In this document: in pieces, positions 33,323 through 44,325 of the stretch
How positions within the stretch are numbered: the stretch's first letter is position 1
Layout of the letters: each line of letters begins with the position of its first letter
NCBI GenBank assembly: GCA_021234155.1
Contig: JAJEKV010000039.1
Span: 3,164,001-3,228,000, forward strand
Length of the DNA stretch: 64,000 nucleotides
Direction: 5' to 3'
Source: Isoetes taiwanensis
Lineage: Eukaryota > Streptophyta > Lycopodiopsida > Isoetales > Isoetaceae
Translations under genes and position numbers: made by a program
Notes under the pieces: generated by a model
The model's input: only the letters and a program-made list of their open reading frames with translations
Database searches by the model: none
Told to the model about the DNA's origin: nothing

Positions 33323-34795
33323 ATGTCTGTCCGAAACTTCACGCCAGAAGAACTTCTTTCCCAGACGGCGTCTCGCTTGGAGCGCCATCATCGAAGGGAA
33401 GCTGTTCGTGACATGTATGGATCTGCTTATGACATTGAGGGAGGCCACATTCGGTCTAGGGCTCAATCGGCGCCACCCACCCCTCGTGTCCTGTCTCGTC
33501 CAAATTCTCCGCCTCAAGCGTGCAAACATTGCTCACAGCCTCAGTCTCCTCATCACTATCAAGAGCCCTATCCGGCTCAACCTGCACCACCTTACTTTCA
33601 TACCCCAGAACATGCCTTCATCCATCAGTCTTCTGGCTATACGCCTCTGCCTTCACAACCATCATCTCCTACGGGTGGACAAGGATATCCACATGTCTCT
33701 TTTGCTCCTCCCCAGGAATTTCCCTTCCCTACATTTCCCACCACTCTTCCTGTTTACAACCTTACCGACCTCAAAACCAATGATCAGGCACCTCCAGTAC
33801 CTCCACCTCAGCAACCCCTTCATCAGGGTCTTTCAGGCACCATGCCACCGCCAACTCCACCTCAATATCCTCACTATCATGTTCCTGTCCAGCCCAGCAC
33901 TTTTACCTCTACCTTTCAGACCCTTAAGCTGACTTATCCTACCTTTGGCAACACGAAAGGCAAACCCTTAGACCAAAGTGCTCAGGCCCATATGGAAGAA
34001 TTTGAGGCTCTGGCTGTCCTGAATGGTCATGCGCAACCTCAACTGAAATTCCACATCTTTTCCACCACACTGCGTGGCTCCCCTCATCAATGGCTCATGT
34101 CCAACAAAAGCCACTGGAAACAAGATTGGTCAGAAATGAGAACTGCTTTTCTTTCTCACTATGGGACCACGGATGATGATCAGCTTCATCTCAAGCAACT
34201 CAATGACCTTCAACAAGAGCCCACGGAGTCTGCCAGGGATTTTGCAGATCGACTTCACATTCTGCTCAGCAAACTCAAGGAGTACCCCACCACGAGCCGG
34301 ATCTTGGTCCGGTTTCTCCAAGGACTTCCTCCGGCTATCCGACTCATGATGAATACACGCACCAAGACCTTGGAGCAAGCTATCAATCTTGTCAATCACT
34401 TTCGATCCAATGTTTCCTCCCGTGGCGTGGCTCTTCAGAGCTCCCTTTCATTCCACCCGTCATGGTTCCCCGTGACCTTTGTTCAACCTCAACACGCCAA
34501 TCCGCAGCGCAGTCAGATCTGGTGCCATATCTGCAAATATCAAGGCCACTTGGCGAATGAGTGCAACTCCACCAATGGCCCGCCTCATTGTAAAAGATGC
34601 AACATGTGCAATCATGCCCGCGGAAGAGTGCATTCGCACCCATCCTACACCTTTCGCAACAAGATGGTTTATCAAGTGCAAACCACACCTCAAAGACCAA
34701 TCGCAATATCGGCGGCCACCACCGCAGCGCAACCCAATCAACTCTATCAAGAAGCGGGAGCAACAACGGGGACCCAACACACGTCCTCCTTTTGA
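33323..34795 (+). CDS. Gag of the Athila/Tat-like element
   Basis: Structural protein that packages element RNA. The open frame starts MSVRNFTPEELL; this Met is preferred because upstream codons lie in the LTR and PBS. Residues 1-200 are Pro/His/Gln-rich. The retrotransposon gag core follows, with FEALAVLNGHAQ, STTLRGSPHQWL, RTAFLSHYGTT and ESARDFADRLHILLSKL. A CCHC zinc knuckle CHICKYQGHLANEC lies near 34523. The frame stays open for 490 residues, unusually intact for this window, then shifts to a second frame that continues gag. Confidence 0.85.
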   Translation: MSVRNFTPEELLSQTASRLERHHRREAVRDMYGSAYDIEGGHIRSRAQSAPPTPRVLSRPNSPPQACKHCSQPQSPHHYQEPYPAQPAPPYFHTPEHAFIHQSSGYTPLPSQPSSPTGGQGYPHVSFAPPQEFPFPTFPTTLPVYNLTDLKTNDQAPPVPPPQQPLHQGLSGTMPPPTPPQYPHYHVPVQPSTFTSTFQTLKLTYPTFGNTKGKPLDQSAQAHMEEFEALAVLNGHAQPQLKFHIFSTTLRGSPHQWLMSNKSHWKQDWSEMRTAFLSHYGTTDDDQLHLKQLNDLQQEPTESARDFADRLHILLSKLKEYPTTSRILVRFLQGLPPAIRLMMNTRTKTLEQAINLVNHFRSNVSSRGVALQSSLSFHPSWFPVTFVQPQHANPQRSQIWCHICKYQGHLANECNSTNGPPHCKRCNMCNHARGRVHSHPSYTFRNKMVYQVQTTPQRPIAISAATTAAQPNQLYQEAGATTGTQHTSSF

Positions 34796-35252
34796 TCCTT
34801 GGCTTCGGTGTTATCAGCATCACGAATGGGGTCATACCACCACGGCATGTCCTCAACTTTCACAAGTTCAGTGCGGCTTTCGGCACAAATCAGACCACAT
34901 CGGTCCGCCTCACGGCCTACCAACTCGGATTGCTAATGGCAAACAAGGCCCGGCGTCTGTTCTTCGGAAGCCACCTCGCTGGCGCCAAGAATCACGCTAT
35001 CAACCAGCTCACGCCAATCAACCTCGGATGGATCAACAAGCACGGGAAGAAATTTTTCGGGCTCTTAATCCTCCGGTCCCACCATCAAATTGGGTTGGTT
35101 TGGTTTCACGCTGCACCGAGCGCCACGCCCCTTACCCATTATTCCTAATGGTACGCAACCCGCCTTTGTTTGTCGACACCATACCTCATGAAGAAGAAAA
35201 AAGGTTCACTTTGCACCGACTTGGAGAAACTCATGCCGCATGTCATGCCTAA
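34780..35252 (+). pseudogene. Gag C-terminal part in a shifted frame
   Basis: A second zinc-knuckle-like motif, CYQHHEWGHTTTAC, is followed by CGFRHKSDHIG. A linker ends in RFTLHRLGETHAACHA. It continues the first gag frame across a one-base shift near 34790 and overlaps the start of the protease frame. Confidence 0.65.
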
Positions 35253-36544
35253 AGTTCGCCAAAGCATTCTCGAACCTCATGCAAAAGCTGCGAAGGCGAG
35301 CGTTGGCTAATGTTCATGCCACTACTCGAGCTCGACAAAGACAAGAAGCCCCTTCCACGTCTCAACCTCCACGCTCTCAGACATATCCAAATATAGCTGC
35401 CGAGGTTGACCTACTCAAAGAAGTTGCTGCTTCATTACCACGCACTCCAGCACCTGTGGATCCAGCAGATCCTTTTTCTCATGTGCCTCTGGAACTCCAA
35501 GAGGAACTAGCAAAAATCAAAATTCCTTTAAGTTTGGCCACAATTTTGAAACTCTGTCCTGCTCTCAAGGACCAGTTACCACTCCCGACTGTTTTGGTTG
35601 GGGCTGTTGCTACCTCTACTCCCACGGTACATGCCACGGTGGGCAATCAACAAGTCAATCATGTTCAAATTGACGGAGGTAGCGCGGTCAATCTCATTAC
35701 GGATAAACTCCGCAAACAAATGGGCATCAAACAACTCTACCGTGCCCCATATGACATCAAATTGGCTAATGGCCATATCACGCGACCTCAAGGCGTCACG
35801 CCTCTTCTTCACATCAACATTGGTGATCTCCGATTCCCCTTGGAATTTGGTGTTTGGAAGGCTGGAGAAGATCCAGGTGATTATGAAATGTTGGTCGGCA
35901 GACCTTTTCTCCGCCAGGCCAAGAGTATCCATTACTGGGCCACGGATCAGTTAGTCATCACAGATGGTCACCTCAATGCCACCATGGACTTGGAAACAGG
36001 CAAAATCATTTCCGTCGACAATGCTGAACCCTCTCTCTCCGACACCGATTCTGAGGACGCCCAAAATATCTATCAAGTTCAGGCTCCACCTGCGAGTCTG
36101 CCTCTGTCATCCTACCCCGAATATGCTGATCCTTGGGGAGAAATGACCCTTGATCAGGACCAGGCTGTGGCTGCTTTGCTTGACCCTTACCTGGCTCCTT
36201 GCAATCGAATTCAACGGGTTGATCACTTTTCAGATGTGGAATCTCCTGCAGCTCCTGTAGATGTCCACGCTGTCATGAAGCAACCTCTGCTTGATGAAAC
36301 TCAGCAACCTCTCTTTTTCACCACGCAGAGTGCCACGCATCCTGTTATGCTTCAACCTCCTGCACACATTGTCCAGGACACAGAAGTGATACCCCATATT
36401 CAGACTCCTGAAGTCGAGATCGTGGACGTAGGCAACAATCAGCCGGTCCGCCCCCTTTGCGCCAATCTTCCAACCCCTATCGTAATAGCGGGGCCGCCAC
36501 GCTTTTCAAAAAAGTTCAAACACATTTTTGCACGGAGCTACTGA
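35240..36544 (+). CDS. Retroviral-type aspartic protease region
   Basis: It cleaves the polyprotein. The frame is open over 434 residues. The catalytic region reads VQIDGGSAVNLITDKL (Asp kept, with Gly in place of the usual Thr or Ser), then YDIKLANGHITRP, LRFPLEFGVWK and the C-terminal LVGRPFLRQAKSIHYW. After about residue 280 it is an acidic, Pro-rich linker toward RT. Confidence 0.8.
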   Translation: MSCLKFAKAFSNLMQKLRRRALANVHATTRARQRQEAPSTSQPPRSQTYPNIAAEVDLLKEVAASLPRTPAPVDPADPFSHVPLELQEELAKIKIPLSLATILKLCPALKDQLPLPTVLVGAVATSTPTVHATVGNQQVNHVQIDGGSAVNLITDKLRKQMGIKQLYRAPYDIKLANGHITRPQGVTPLLHINIGDLRFPLEFGVWKAGEDPGDYEMLVGRPFLRQAKSIHYWATDQLVITDGHLNATMDLETGKIISVDNAEPSLSDTDSEDAQNIYQVQAPPASLPLSSYPEYADPWGEMTLDQDQAVAALLDPYLAPCNRIQRVDHFSDVESPAAPVDVHAVMKQPLLDETQQPLFFTTQSATHPVMLQPPAHIVQDTEVIPHIQTPEVEIVDVGNNQPVRPLCANLPTPIVIAGPPRFSKKFKHIFARSY

Positions 36545-37603
36545 GATCTTCGGGAATCAACAAAGCCTTGGGGAACTCACCATTCCTACCAAATCGATGC
36601 ACGTCCAAAGATAGCAACGACGATGCATCGGCTCAACCCCAATTACCGTGATGATGGCGTCAAAGGCGGAAATTGACAAACTCCTTGCTGCGGGTTTGAT
36701 CTATGAGGTCAAACATTCTGAATGATGAGCCCCATCGTCATTGCACTCAAACACAATGGTAAGATCCGCGTTTGCGTGGACTACCGAAAACTCAATCGAG
36801 CCACGGGCGTGATCATTTTCCACTTCCCTTCGCTGCACCGAGGGTTCGAAGAGGTATTTTGACATGAGATGTACTCCTTCATGGATGGTTTTTTTCCGCT
36901 ACAATCAGATCTCAATCAAAGAATCTGATCAACTCAAGACTACTTTCACCATCCCGTGGGGCACTTTTGCCTACAAGGTGGTTCCTTTTGGCTTATCAAA
37001 CTCTTCATCCACGTTTCAACGCATCATGCTCTCAGTTTTTCATGATTTTATGAAGGAAAATCCCTTCTTACAAATTTTTCAAGATGACTTCTCTGCCTAC
37101 AGTTCCATGGCTGACCATTTGGATAAATTGGAACTCGTCTTTCAGAAATGTGATGAGTCCGGCATTAGTCTCAATCCGGAGAAATGCACCTTTTGTGTCA
37201 CCTCAGGTGTTCTGTTAGGACACGTTGTCAGTAAAGCAGGTATCACCACAGATCCTGCCAAAATCAGTTGTGTGCTCAAAGCTCAAGCACCAGCCAATAT
37301 CAAGGAGACACGCTCTTTCCTGGGTAAGATCAATTATTACTCCACCTTCATTCATGGACTAGCAGCCATTGCAAATCCCATTCATAAACTCACGGGTGAT
37401 GAATCCACCTGGGCTCGGAATTCCCAGGCGGATGCTGCTTTCCAACAGTTGAAGCTTTTGCTTACTCAGGCCCCGGTTCTTGTTCCTCCTCAATGGGACA
37501 AGCCCTTTCATGTTCATGTCGATGTCTCGGCGTTTGCTATTGGAGCTGTTCTTTCTCAAGAATATGATGCGCACACTGACAAACCAAACCGATACGCCCG
37601 GTA
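36545..37603 (+). pseudogene. Reverse transcriptase of the Athila/Tat-like element
   Basis: The N-terminal part (36545-36860) is broken by shifts but shows SPIVIALKHNGKIRVCVDYR. The open part has DQLKTTFTIPWGTFAYKVVP, FGLSNSSSTFQRIM, catalytic IFQDDFSAYSS (DD kept, preceded by Q instead of V/I), ISLNPEKCTFCV, LLGHVVSKAGI, RSFLGKINYYSTFI and HVHVDVSAFAIGAVLSQ (start of RNase H). Confidence 0.85.
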
Positions 37604-38250
37604 AAACTCAATTCTGGCTGGCGCAACTATTCTGCCAGGCGTGAAGCTTTGGGTCTCATTTTCTGTGTCCAACGCTTCCGTCATTACCTTTTGGGCAGTC
37701 AGATCAAATTCTTTGTTGACCACCAAGCACTCCTTTATTTGATCAACAAATCCACGCCCACGGGCCGCATTGCTCGTTGGGTCCTTCTTCTCCAAGAATT
37801 TGCCCCTTTTGAAATTGTTCACAAGGCCGGCAAATCTCATGTTGTCCCGGATTATCTTTCACGCATCCACACAGATGATCCCTCCACTGGAGTCTCGGGC
37901 GACTTTTTCGGACGCTCAACTCTTTTTAGTCACGGCAACACCACATTGGTTCCATGACTTTCAGCAGTACCTCCTCACAGGCGCTCTTCCACCAGAGGAC
38001 ATGACGCTCTCTAATACCAAACGACAATCCCGTCGTCATCAATTTCTCCGCGACGTCCGTGACTACACCATGGTTGCAGGACATCTTTACAAAAAGGGTA
38101 AGGATACCATCCTTCGACGCTGTGTTCTACCTCATGAAGTTCCAGATATTGTACGAGAAGCTCATCAAGGGCTAGGTGGTGGTCATTTTCATGGTGACAC
38201 CACGGCACGCAAAATCCTTCTAGCTGGGTATTTTTGGCCCACGCTCTTCA
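37604..38250 (+). pseudogene. RNase H and H2C2 zinc region
   Basis: In successive frames: REALGLIFCVQRFRHYLLG, FFVDHQALLYLINKSTPTGR and IVHKAGKSHVVPDYLSR. Then LYKKGKDTILRRCVLPHE, IVREAHQGLGGGHFHGDTTA and GYFWPTLF, the first half of the integrase zinc finger. The DNA element interrupts between TLF and KDAHAH. Confidence 0.85.
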
Positions 38251-38399
38251 CACACTCACCCCGGTTTTTGGTCCACTGTTGAAAACATCAGTTTTGGTAG
38301 GTCTACATGTCCTGTTTTCAAAGAATCCTACATGTGGATTTGTGAAGGTATGGTTTTGTTCGATAATGGTGTTCTTTTTTCAGTGGACTAAAACATCCA

Positions 38400-38960
38400 C
38401 TGTTGTTTTGTAGTTTCTTCTATTGTGACATGTCATTTTATAATACAATCCACTGTAGGAAAGAGTACTTGAATTTCTACATGTCTAATAATTCTATTGT
38501 CACATGTCTTTATAGATGTAGGAAAGAATATTTGATTCTCTACATGTCCTATACTTCCATTCACATGTCTTTATAGTAGTAGGACAGAGTACTTTATTTG
38601 CTAAGGCATTGTAGGAAAGAATACATGAATTACGACATGTGTAATACTTCTATTGTCACATGTCTTTATAGAAGACCGAAAGAATACTTGATTCTCTACA
38701 TGTCATATGCTTCCATGTCACATGTCTTTATAGTAGTAGGATGAGTACTTTATTTGCTAAGGCATTGTAGGAAAGAATACATGAATTACGACATGTGTAA
38801 TACTTCTATTCTCACATGTCTTTATAGAAGTAGGAAAGAGTACTTGATTCTCTACATGTCCTATCCTTCCATATCACGGGTCTTTATAGTGGTAGGGCCA
38901 GTACTTGATTTGCTACATGTGATGCGTGCACGATCACATGTTCTTATACTAGTATTCCAT
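38400..38960. repeat. Subterminal tandem repeat of about 120 bases
   Basis: About four units contain GTAGGAAAGAATAC, CTACATGTCCTA or ACGACATGTGTAA, CTTC.ATTGTCACATGTC and TTTATAGAAG. Confidence 0.85.
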
Positions 38961-39004
38961 GTAACACAAGTTACTTCAACTACTTCAATTACTTAACACC
39001 TATT

Positions 39005-39960
39005 TTTTGCATAACGTGGGCACCAACATGCCAAGGTGGCTCTAACATGCCACCTAGACTCAAACATGCCAAGGTGGCTCCAACATGCCACCTAGGCTCC
39101 AACATGACAAAATGGCTCAAACATGCCACCTAGGCTCCAACGTGCTCAAACATGCCACGCAGCTCCAACATGCCACCTATGCTCCAACTTGCCAAGGTGG
39201 CTCAAATATGCCGTGGGCTCCAACATGCCACCTAGGCTCCAACATTCCTAGGTGGCTCAAACATGCCACATAGGCTCAAACATGCCATGCAGGGCTCACT
39301 TAGGGCTCCAACATGCCAAGGTGGCTCCAACATGCCACCTAGGCTCAAACATGCCAAGGTGGCTCAAACATGCCACCTAGGCTCCCAACATGCCACCTAG
39401 GCTCAAACATGCCAGGTGGCTCAAACATGCCAAGGTGGGCTCAAACATGCCACCTAGGCTCCAACATGCCACCTAGGCTCAAACATGCCAAGGTGGCTCA
39501 AACATGCCACCTAGGCTGCAACATGACAAAATGGCTCAAACATGCCACCTAGGCTCCAACGTGCTCAAACATGCCAAGCGGGCTCCAACATACCACCTAT
39601 GCTCCAACTTGCCAAGGTGGCTCAAATATGCCACGTGGGCTCCAACATGCCACCTAGGCTCCAACATTCCTAGGTGGCTCAAACATGCCATCTAGGCTCC
39701 AACATGCCACCCAGGCTCAAACATGCCAGGTGGCTCAAACATGCCAAGGTGGGCTCAAACATGCCACCTAGGCTCCAACATGCCAAGGTGGCTCAAACAT
39801 GCCACGTGGACTCCATAATGCCACGTGGGCTCCAACATGCCAAGGTGGCTCCAACATGCCATGCAGGCTCCAACATGCCAAGGTGGCTCAGGCATGCCAC
39901 CTAGTCTCAAGCATGCCACCTAGGCACCCCAAGTGGTGACATGGCATGCCAAGTAAGCAA
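39005..39960. repeat. Minisatellite (CAACATGCCACCTAGGCTC)n
   Basis: About 45 units of 18-20 bases, alternating CAACATGCCACCTAGGCTC with AACATGCCAAGGTGGCTC. AACATGCC is constant. CCACCTAGG and CCAAGGTGG are near-complements, so adjacent units can fold. Confidence 0.93.
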
Positions 39961-40075
39961 GGTCAAGTTTTGACTAGGCCAAAAAACCAAAGATGTCCAT
40001 CTTTGGTCTTTTCATTGGGTGATGTTGGCAAATTTTAGGTGACATGGCTAGATGATGGTGACATGGACCTTGGAT
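39960..40075. repeat. Left arm of a large inverted repeat
   Basis: The sequence from AAGCAAGGTCAAGTTTTGAC through CCAAAGATGTCCATCTTTGG to GACATGGCTAGATGATGGTG is the reverse complement of about 43880-44005. Together with the minisatellite on each side it forms arms of about 0.45-1.0 kb around a 3.8-kb centre. Confidence 0.88.
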
Positions 40076-42960
40076 GTGCTGCAAAACAGGGGGGGAGCAC
40101 CTCGACCGGCCCCTTTCTTGTGAAGGGAGTCTCCGAAAGGTATATATGCTGGTGCATTTTCTCTTGCGTATGCGGCGTCATCTTTGCACATCCCGCCAAG
40201 ATTTCACCTTTTTGAGACCGGATTTTTATCGTGCTTTTCTTTGTGTTTATGCTCGGAATTCATAATTAATGCATGGGGCAGGGGAAAAATCCTGGTTTTC
40301 AGCCAGCTGGCTTGCCAAGTGGCCAGAGAGTATAGGAAAATCCCGGTATTTCGGATGAGTTTTAGACCCTCGATTTTTATTGGGATGGCGTAGTTTGGCC
40401 TCGACAAGGTTTAGACCACGTTTTCGATTTTGGGGCATGGAGGAGGCCCCGGATTGGCGATCCGACCTCGGCGTCGTCCGGAACGGCGAAATTACCCTAG
40501 GGGACAAGTTCCACGGCGAGTTTTCCCAGGGGATCAATCACTTACCCCTCACTAGGAGCCACCTCCATGCCAATTGACTACAAGTGTGTAGTAAACGACC
40601 TACTTTGGCGTTTCTTGGAGAGGGGGTGGTCTTACGCCCACGAAACTTGGTCCCCTCGGTAATGGGGATGTTAGGGTCCATTGGGCGGAGCCAGTTCGGT
40701 TCGAAGTGGGGGTCCAGCAGTCCTCGACCCCCCAGCTTGGACTAGCCTGCGAGAACAAGATACTTGGGGTTCACCCTGAGGCCATGGTAGAAGATTGAAG
40801 TGAGAATAGCAGCACTAGGACTGCTAGGTGGTATACATGTGACCACGGAGAAGCAAAGCTAGCTCCACTACCTAGTAGGACGTTACCGACCCGGTGGTCT
40901 CCGGGAAGGGGTTGGCTCGGCTTCGTCTCATGCCTCTGCTTGTTCTTCTATTGCGGTGCATTTTTTCTCTTGCGTGTGCAGCGCTCATCTTTTGCACATC
41001 CCGCCAAGATTTCACCTTTTCGAGACCCAATTTTTATACGTGCTTTTCTTTGTGTTTATGCTCGGAAATTCATAATTAATGCATGGGGCGGGGAAAAATC
41101 CTGGTTTTCAGCCAGCTGGCTTGTCAAGTGGCCCGAAAGCATAGGAAAATCCACGGTATTTCGGATGAGTTTTAGACCCTCGATTTTTGATTGGGATGGC
41201 CACCGTTGGCCTTGGCGGGGGTTTAGACCACGTTTTTTATTTTGGGGCATGGAGGAGGCCCCGGATTGGCGATCCGACCTCGCCCGGCGTCGTCCGGAGC
41301 GGCGAAATTACCCTAGGGGACAAGTTCCACGGCGAAGTTTTCCCGGGGATCAATCACTTACCCCTCACTAGGAGGTATTGACATCCACCTCCATGCCAAT
41401 TGACTACGTGTGTAGTAAGCGACCTACTTTGGCGTTTCTTGGAGGGTGGTCTTACGCCCACGAAACTTGGTCCCCTAGGTAATGGGGATGTTAGGGTCCA
41501 TTGGCGGGCCAGTTCTCGGTTCCGGTGGGGGTCCGGCCGTCCTCGACCCCGGCTTGGATTAGCTGCAAGAACAAGATACTTGGGGTTCACCCCGAGGCCA
41601 CGGTAGAAGATTGAAGTGACAATAGGAGCACTAGGACTGCTAGGTGGTATACATGTGACCCACGGAGAAGAAAAGCTAGCTCCCTTTGCTTTCGGTGGGG
41701 CGTTACCGACCCGGTGGCCTCCGAAAGGGTTGGCTCGAAGCTTCGTCTCATGCCTCTGCTTGTGCTTCTATTGCCGGTGCATTTTCTCTTGCGTGTGCAG
41801 CGTCATGTTGCATATCGCCAAGATTTCACCTTTTTTGAGACCCGGATTTTTATCGTGTTTTTTTGTGTTTATGCTCGGAAATTCATAATTAATGCATGGG
41901 GCGGGGGAAAAATCCTGATTTTCAGCCAGCTGGCTTGTCAAGTGGCATGGCGGCGTCTGGGGAAAATCCCCCGGTATTTTGAGGCGAGCTTTAGACCCTC
42001 GATTTTTGATTGGGATGGCCACCGTTGGCCCGGCGGGGGTTTAGACCACGTTTTTCGATTTTGGGGCATGGAGGAGGCCCGGATTGGCGATCCGACCTCT
42101 CCACATCGTGCAGGGAAGCGAAAATTACCCTAGAGGACAAGTTCCACTACCGGTTTTCCCGGGGGATCAATCACTTACCCCCACTAGGAGGTATTGACAT
42201 CCACCTCCATGCCAATTGACTATAAGTGTGTAGTAAGCGACCTACTTTGGCGTTTCTTGGAGAAGGGATGGTCTTCGCCTGGAAACTTGGTCTCCTAGGT
42301 AATGGGGATGTTAGGGTCCATTGGCGAGCCAGTTCTCGATTCGGAGTGGGGTCCGGCCAGTCCTCGACCCCGGCTTGGACTAGCTGCGAGAACAAGATAC
42401 TTGGGGTCACCACGAGGCCCCGGTAGAAGATCGAAGTGAGAATAGCAGCACTAGGACTGCTAGGTGGTATACATGTGACCACGGAGAAGCAAAGCTAGCT
42501 CCAACGCCCGATGGGGCGTTTGCAGGCCGGTGGCCTCGGGAAGGGGTTGGCTCGGGCTTCGTCTCATGCCTATGCTTGTGCTTCTATTGCGATTACATTT
42601 TCTCTTGCGTGTGCGGCGTCATGCTGCACATCGCCAAGATTTCACCTTTTTGAGACCCGGATTTTTTTATCGTGCTTTTCTTTGTGTTTATGATCGGAAA
42701 TTCATGATTAATGCATGGGGCGGGGGAAAAATCATGGTTTTCAACCGGCTGGCTTGCCAAGTGGCCCCGGCGTATAGGAAAATCCCGGTATTTACGGGTG
42801 AGCTTTAGACCCTCGATTTTTTGATTGGGATGGCCACCGTTGCCCGGCGAGGGGTTTAGACCACGTTTTTATTTTGGGGCATGGAGGCCCGGATTGGCGA
42901 TCCGACCTCTCCATGTCATCACGGAACGCTTGAAATTACCCTAGGGGACAAGTTCCACGG
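40076..42960. repeat. Long tandem repeat A, period about 810 bases, 3.6 copies
   Basis: Landmark TGCATTTTCTCTTGCGT recurs near 40155, 40957, 41777 and (as ACATTTTCTC) 42594. Each unit has GGAATTCATAATTAATGCAT-like sequence, TTTTAGACCCTCGATTTTT and GAAATTACCCTAGGGGACAA. Short ORFs repeat from unit to unit and are not conserved genes. Confidence 0.92.
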
Positions 42961-43800
42961 CCCTCTTGATCGGAGGAGCATCCCGAGAATGTAAATCCTA
43001 CCAAACCCTAGGGTTTGGTAGGGTTTATCTCGGCGTCAAGGCGGAGACTAACACATCCGAAACTTTGCATGGAGTTCTGTGTATGCTCGGGGACCATGCA
43101 GGAGATGGGGTCAAATCCCCTGCAAAGCGACATGCTTTTCAGACTCCCCTTCTTTGGAAAGGGGCTTGTGAAGGGGAGTCTCAGAAAGGTATCTTTGACA
43201 GGAAATTTGGCTCTGTCTCCCGGTGCCATGAGGGTAATCCGGCCGCGGGTATTCCCCGTCGGATCACGGGCCCTACGGGTCATGAGACATCGAGAATGTA
43301 AACCCTATCAAACCCTAGGGTTTGCTAGGGTTTACATCTCGGCGATCAAGGCAAGGAGACTCACACATCCGAAACTTTGCATGGAGTTCTCGTGTATGCT
43401 CACGGGGACCATAATGGGAGATGGGGTCGAATCCCCCAAAGCGGCATGCTTTTCGAACTCCCCTTCCTTTGGAAAGGGGCTTGTGAAGGGAGTCTCGAAA
43501 GGTATCTTTGCAGGGGAAATTTGGCTCTGTCTCCCGGTGCCATGAGGGTAATCCGGCCACGGGTATTCCCGTCGGATCACGGGCCCTACGGGTCATCGGA
43601 CATCCCGAGAATGTAAACCCTATCAAACCCTAGGGTTTGCTAGGGTTTACATCTCAGCGTCAAGGCGGAGACTCACACATCGAAACTTTGCATGGAGTTT
43701 CTCGTGTATGCTCACGGGGACCATGCGGGAGATGGGATCGAATCCCCGTGCAACATCTTTGATCGAGACTCCCCTTCCTTTGGAAAGGGGCTTGTGAGTT
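42961..43800. repeat. Tandem repeat B, period about 310 bases, 2.7 copies
   Basis: Each unit begins near AAACCCTAGGGTTTG (about 43010, 43312, 43623), a head-to-head pair of plant telomere-like motifs, and contains CGAAACTTTGCATGGAGTT and CCCTTC.TTTGGAAAGGGGC. Confidence 0.92.
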
Positions 43801-43876
43801 CTCCAAGATCCTTCTATTCTATCCTTGCCAAACTCCTCTACAAAATTTCAAAGGTTATCATATTTCTTGCATAAAG

Positions 43877-44325
43877 TCCTAGTCACGTCACCACCATCTA
43901 GCCATGTCACCCAAAATTTGCCAACATCACCTAATGAAAAGACCAAAGATGGACATCTTTTCATTTTGACCTAGTCAAAACTTGGCCTTGCTTACTTGAC
44001 ATGCCATGTCACCACTTGGAGTGCCTAGGTGGCATGCTTGAGCCTAGGTGGCATGTTGGAGCCACCTTGGCATGTTGGAGCCTAGGTGGCATGTTGGAGC
44101 CTAGGTGGCATGCTGGAGAGCTCACGAGGCATGTTGGAGCCTAGTTGGCATGTTGGAGCCTACGTGGCATGTTGAAGCCCGGTGGCATGTTGGAGCCTAG
44201 GTGGCATATTTGAGCCACCTTGGCATGCTTGAGCCTAGGTGGCATGTTGGAGCCAACTTGGCATGTTGGAGCTCGCGTGGCATGTTGCAGCCCGGTGGCA
44301 TGTTATAGCCTAGGTGGCGGACCCG
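43877..44325. repeat. Right arm of the inverted repeat, with reversed minisatellite
   Basis: GCCTAGGTGGCATGTTGGAG repeats 15 or so times, the complement of the left-arm minisatellite. It follows the unique arm sequence (43880-44005). Confidence 0.9.

Noticed and set aside
39005-39960. Possible CRISPR-like array of regular repeats
   Set aside because: Repeats are adjacent with no unique spacers and the context is a plant transposon; it is a minisatellite.
43720-43760. GGGATCGAATCCCC resembling a tRNA T-arm
   Set aside because: It is part of the 310-base tandem unit; no acceptor stem, D-arm or anticodon arm fits around it.
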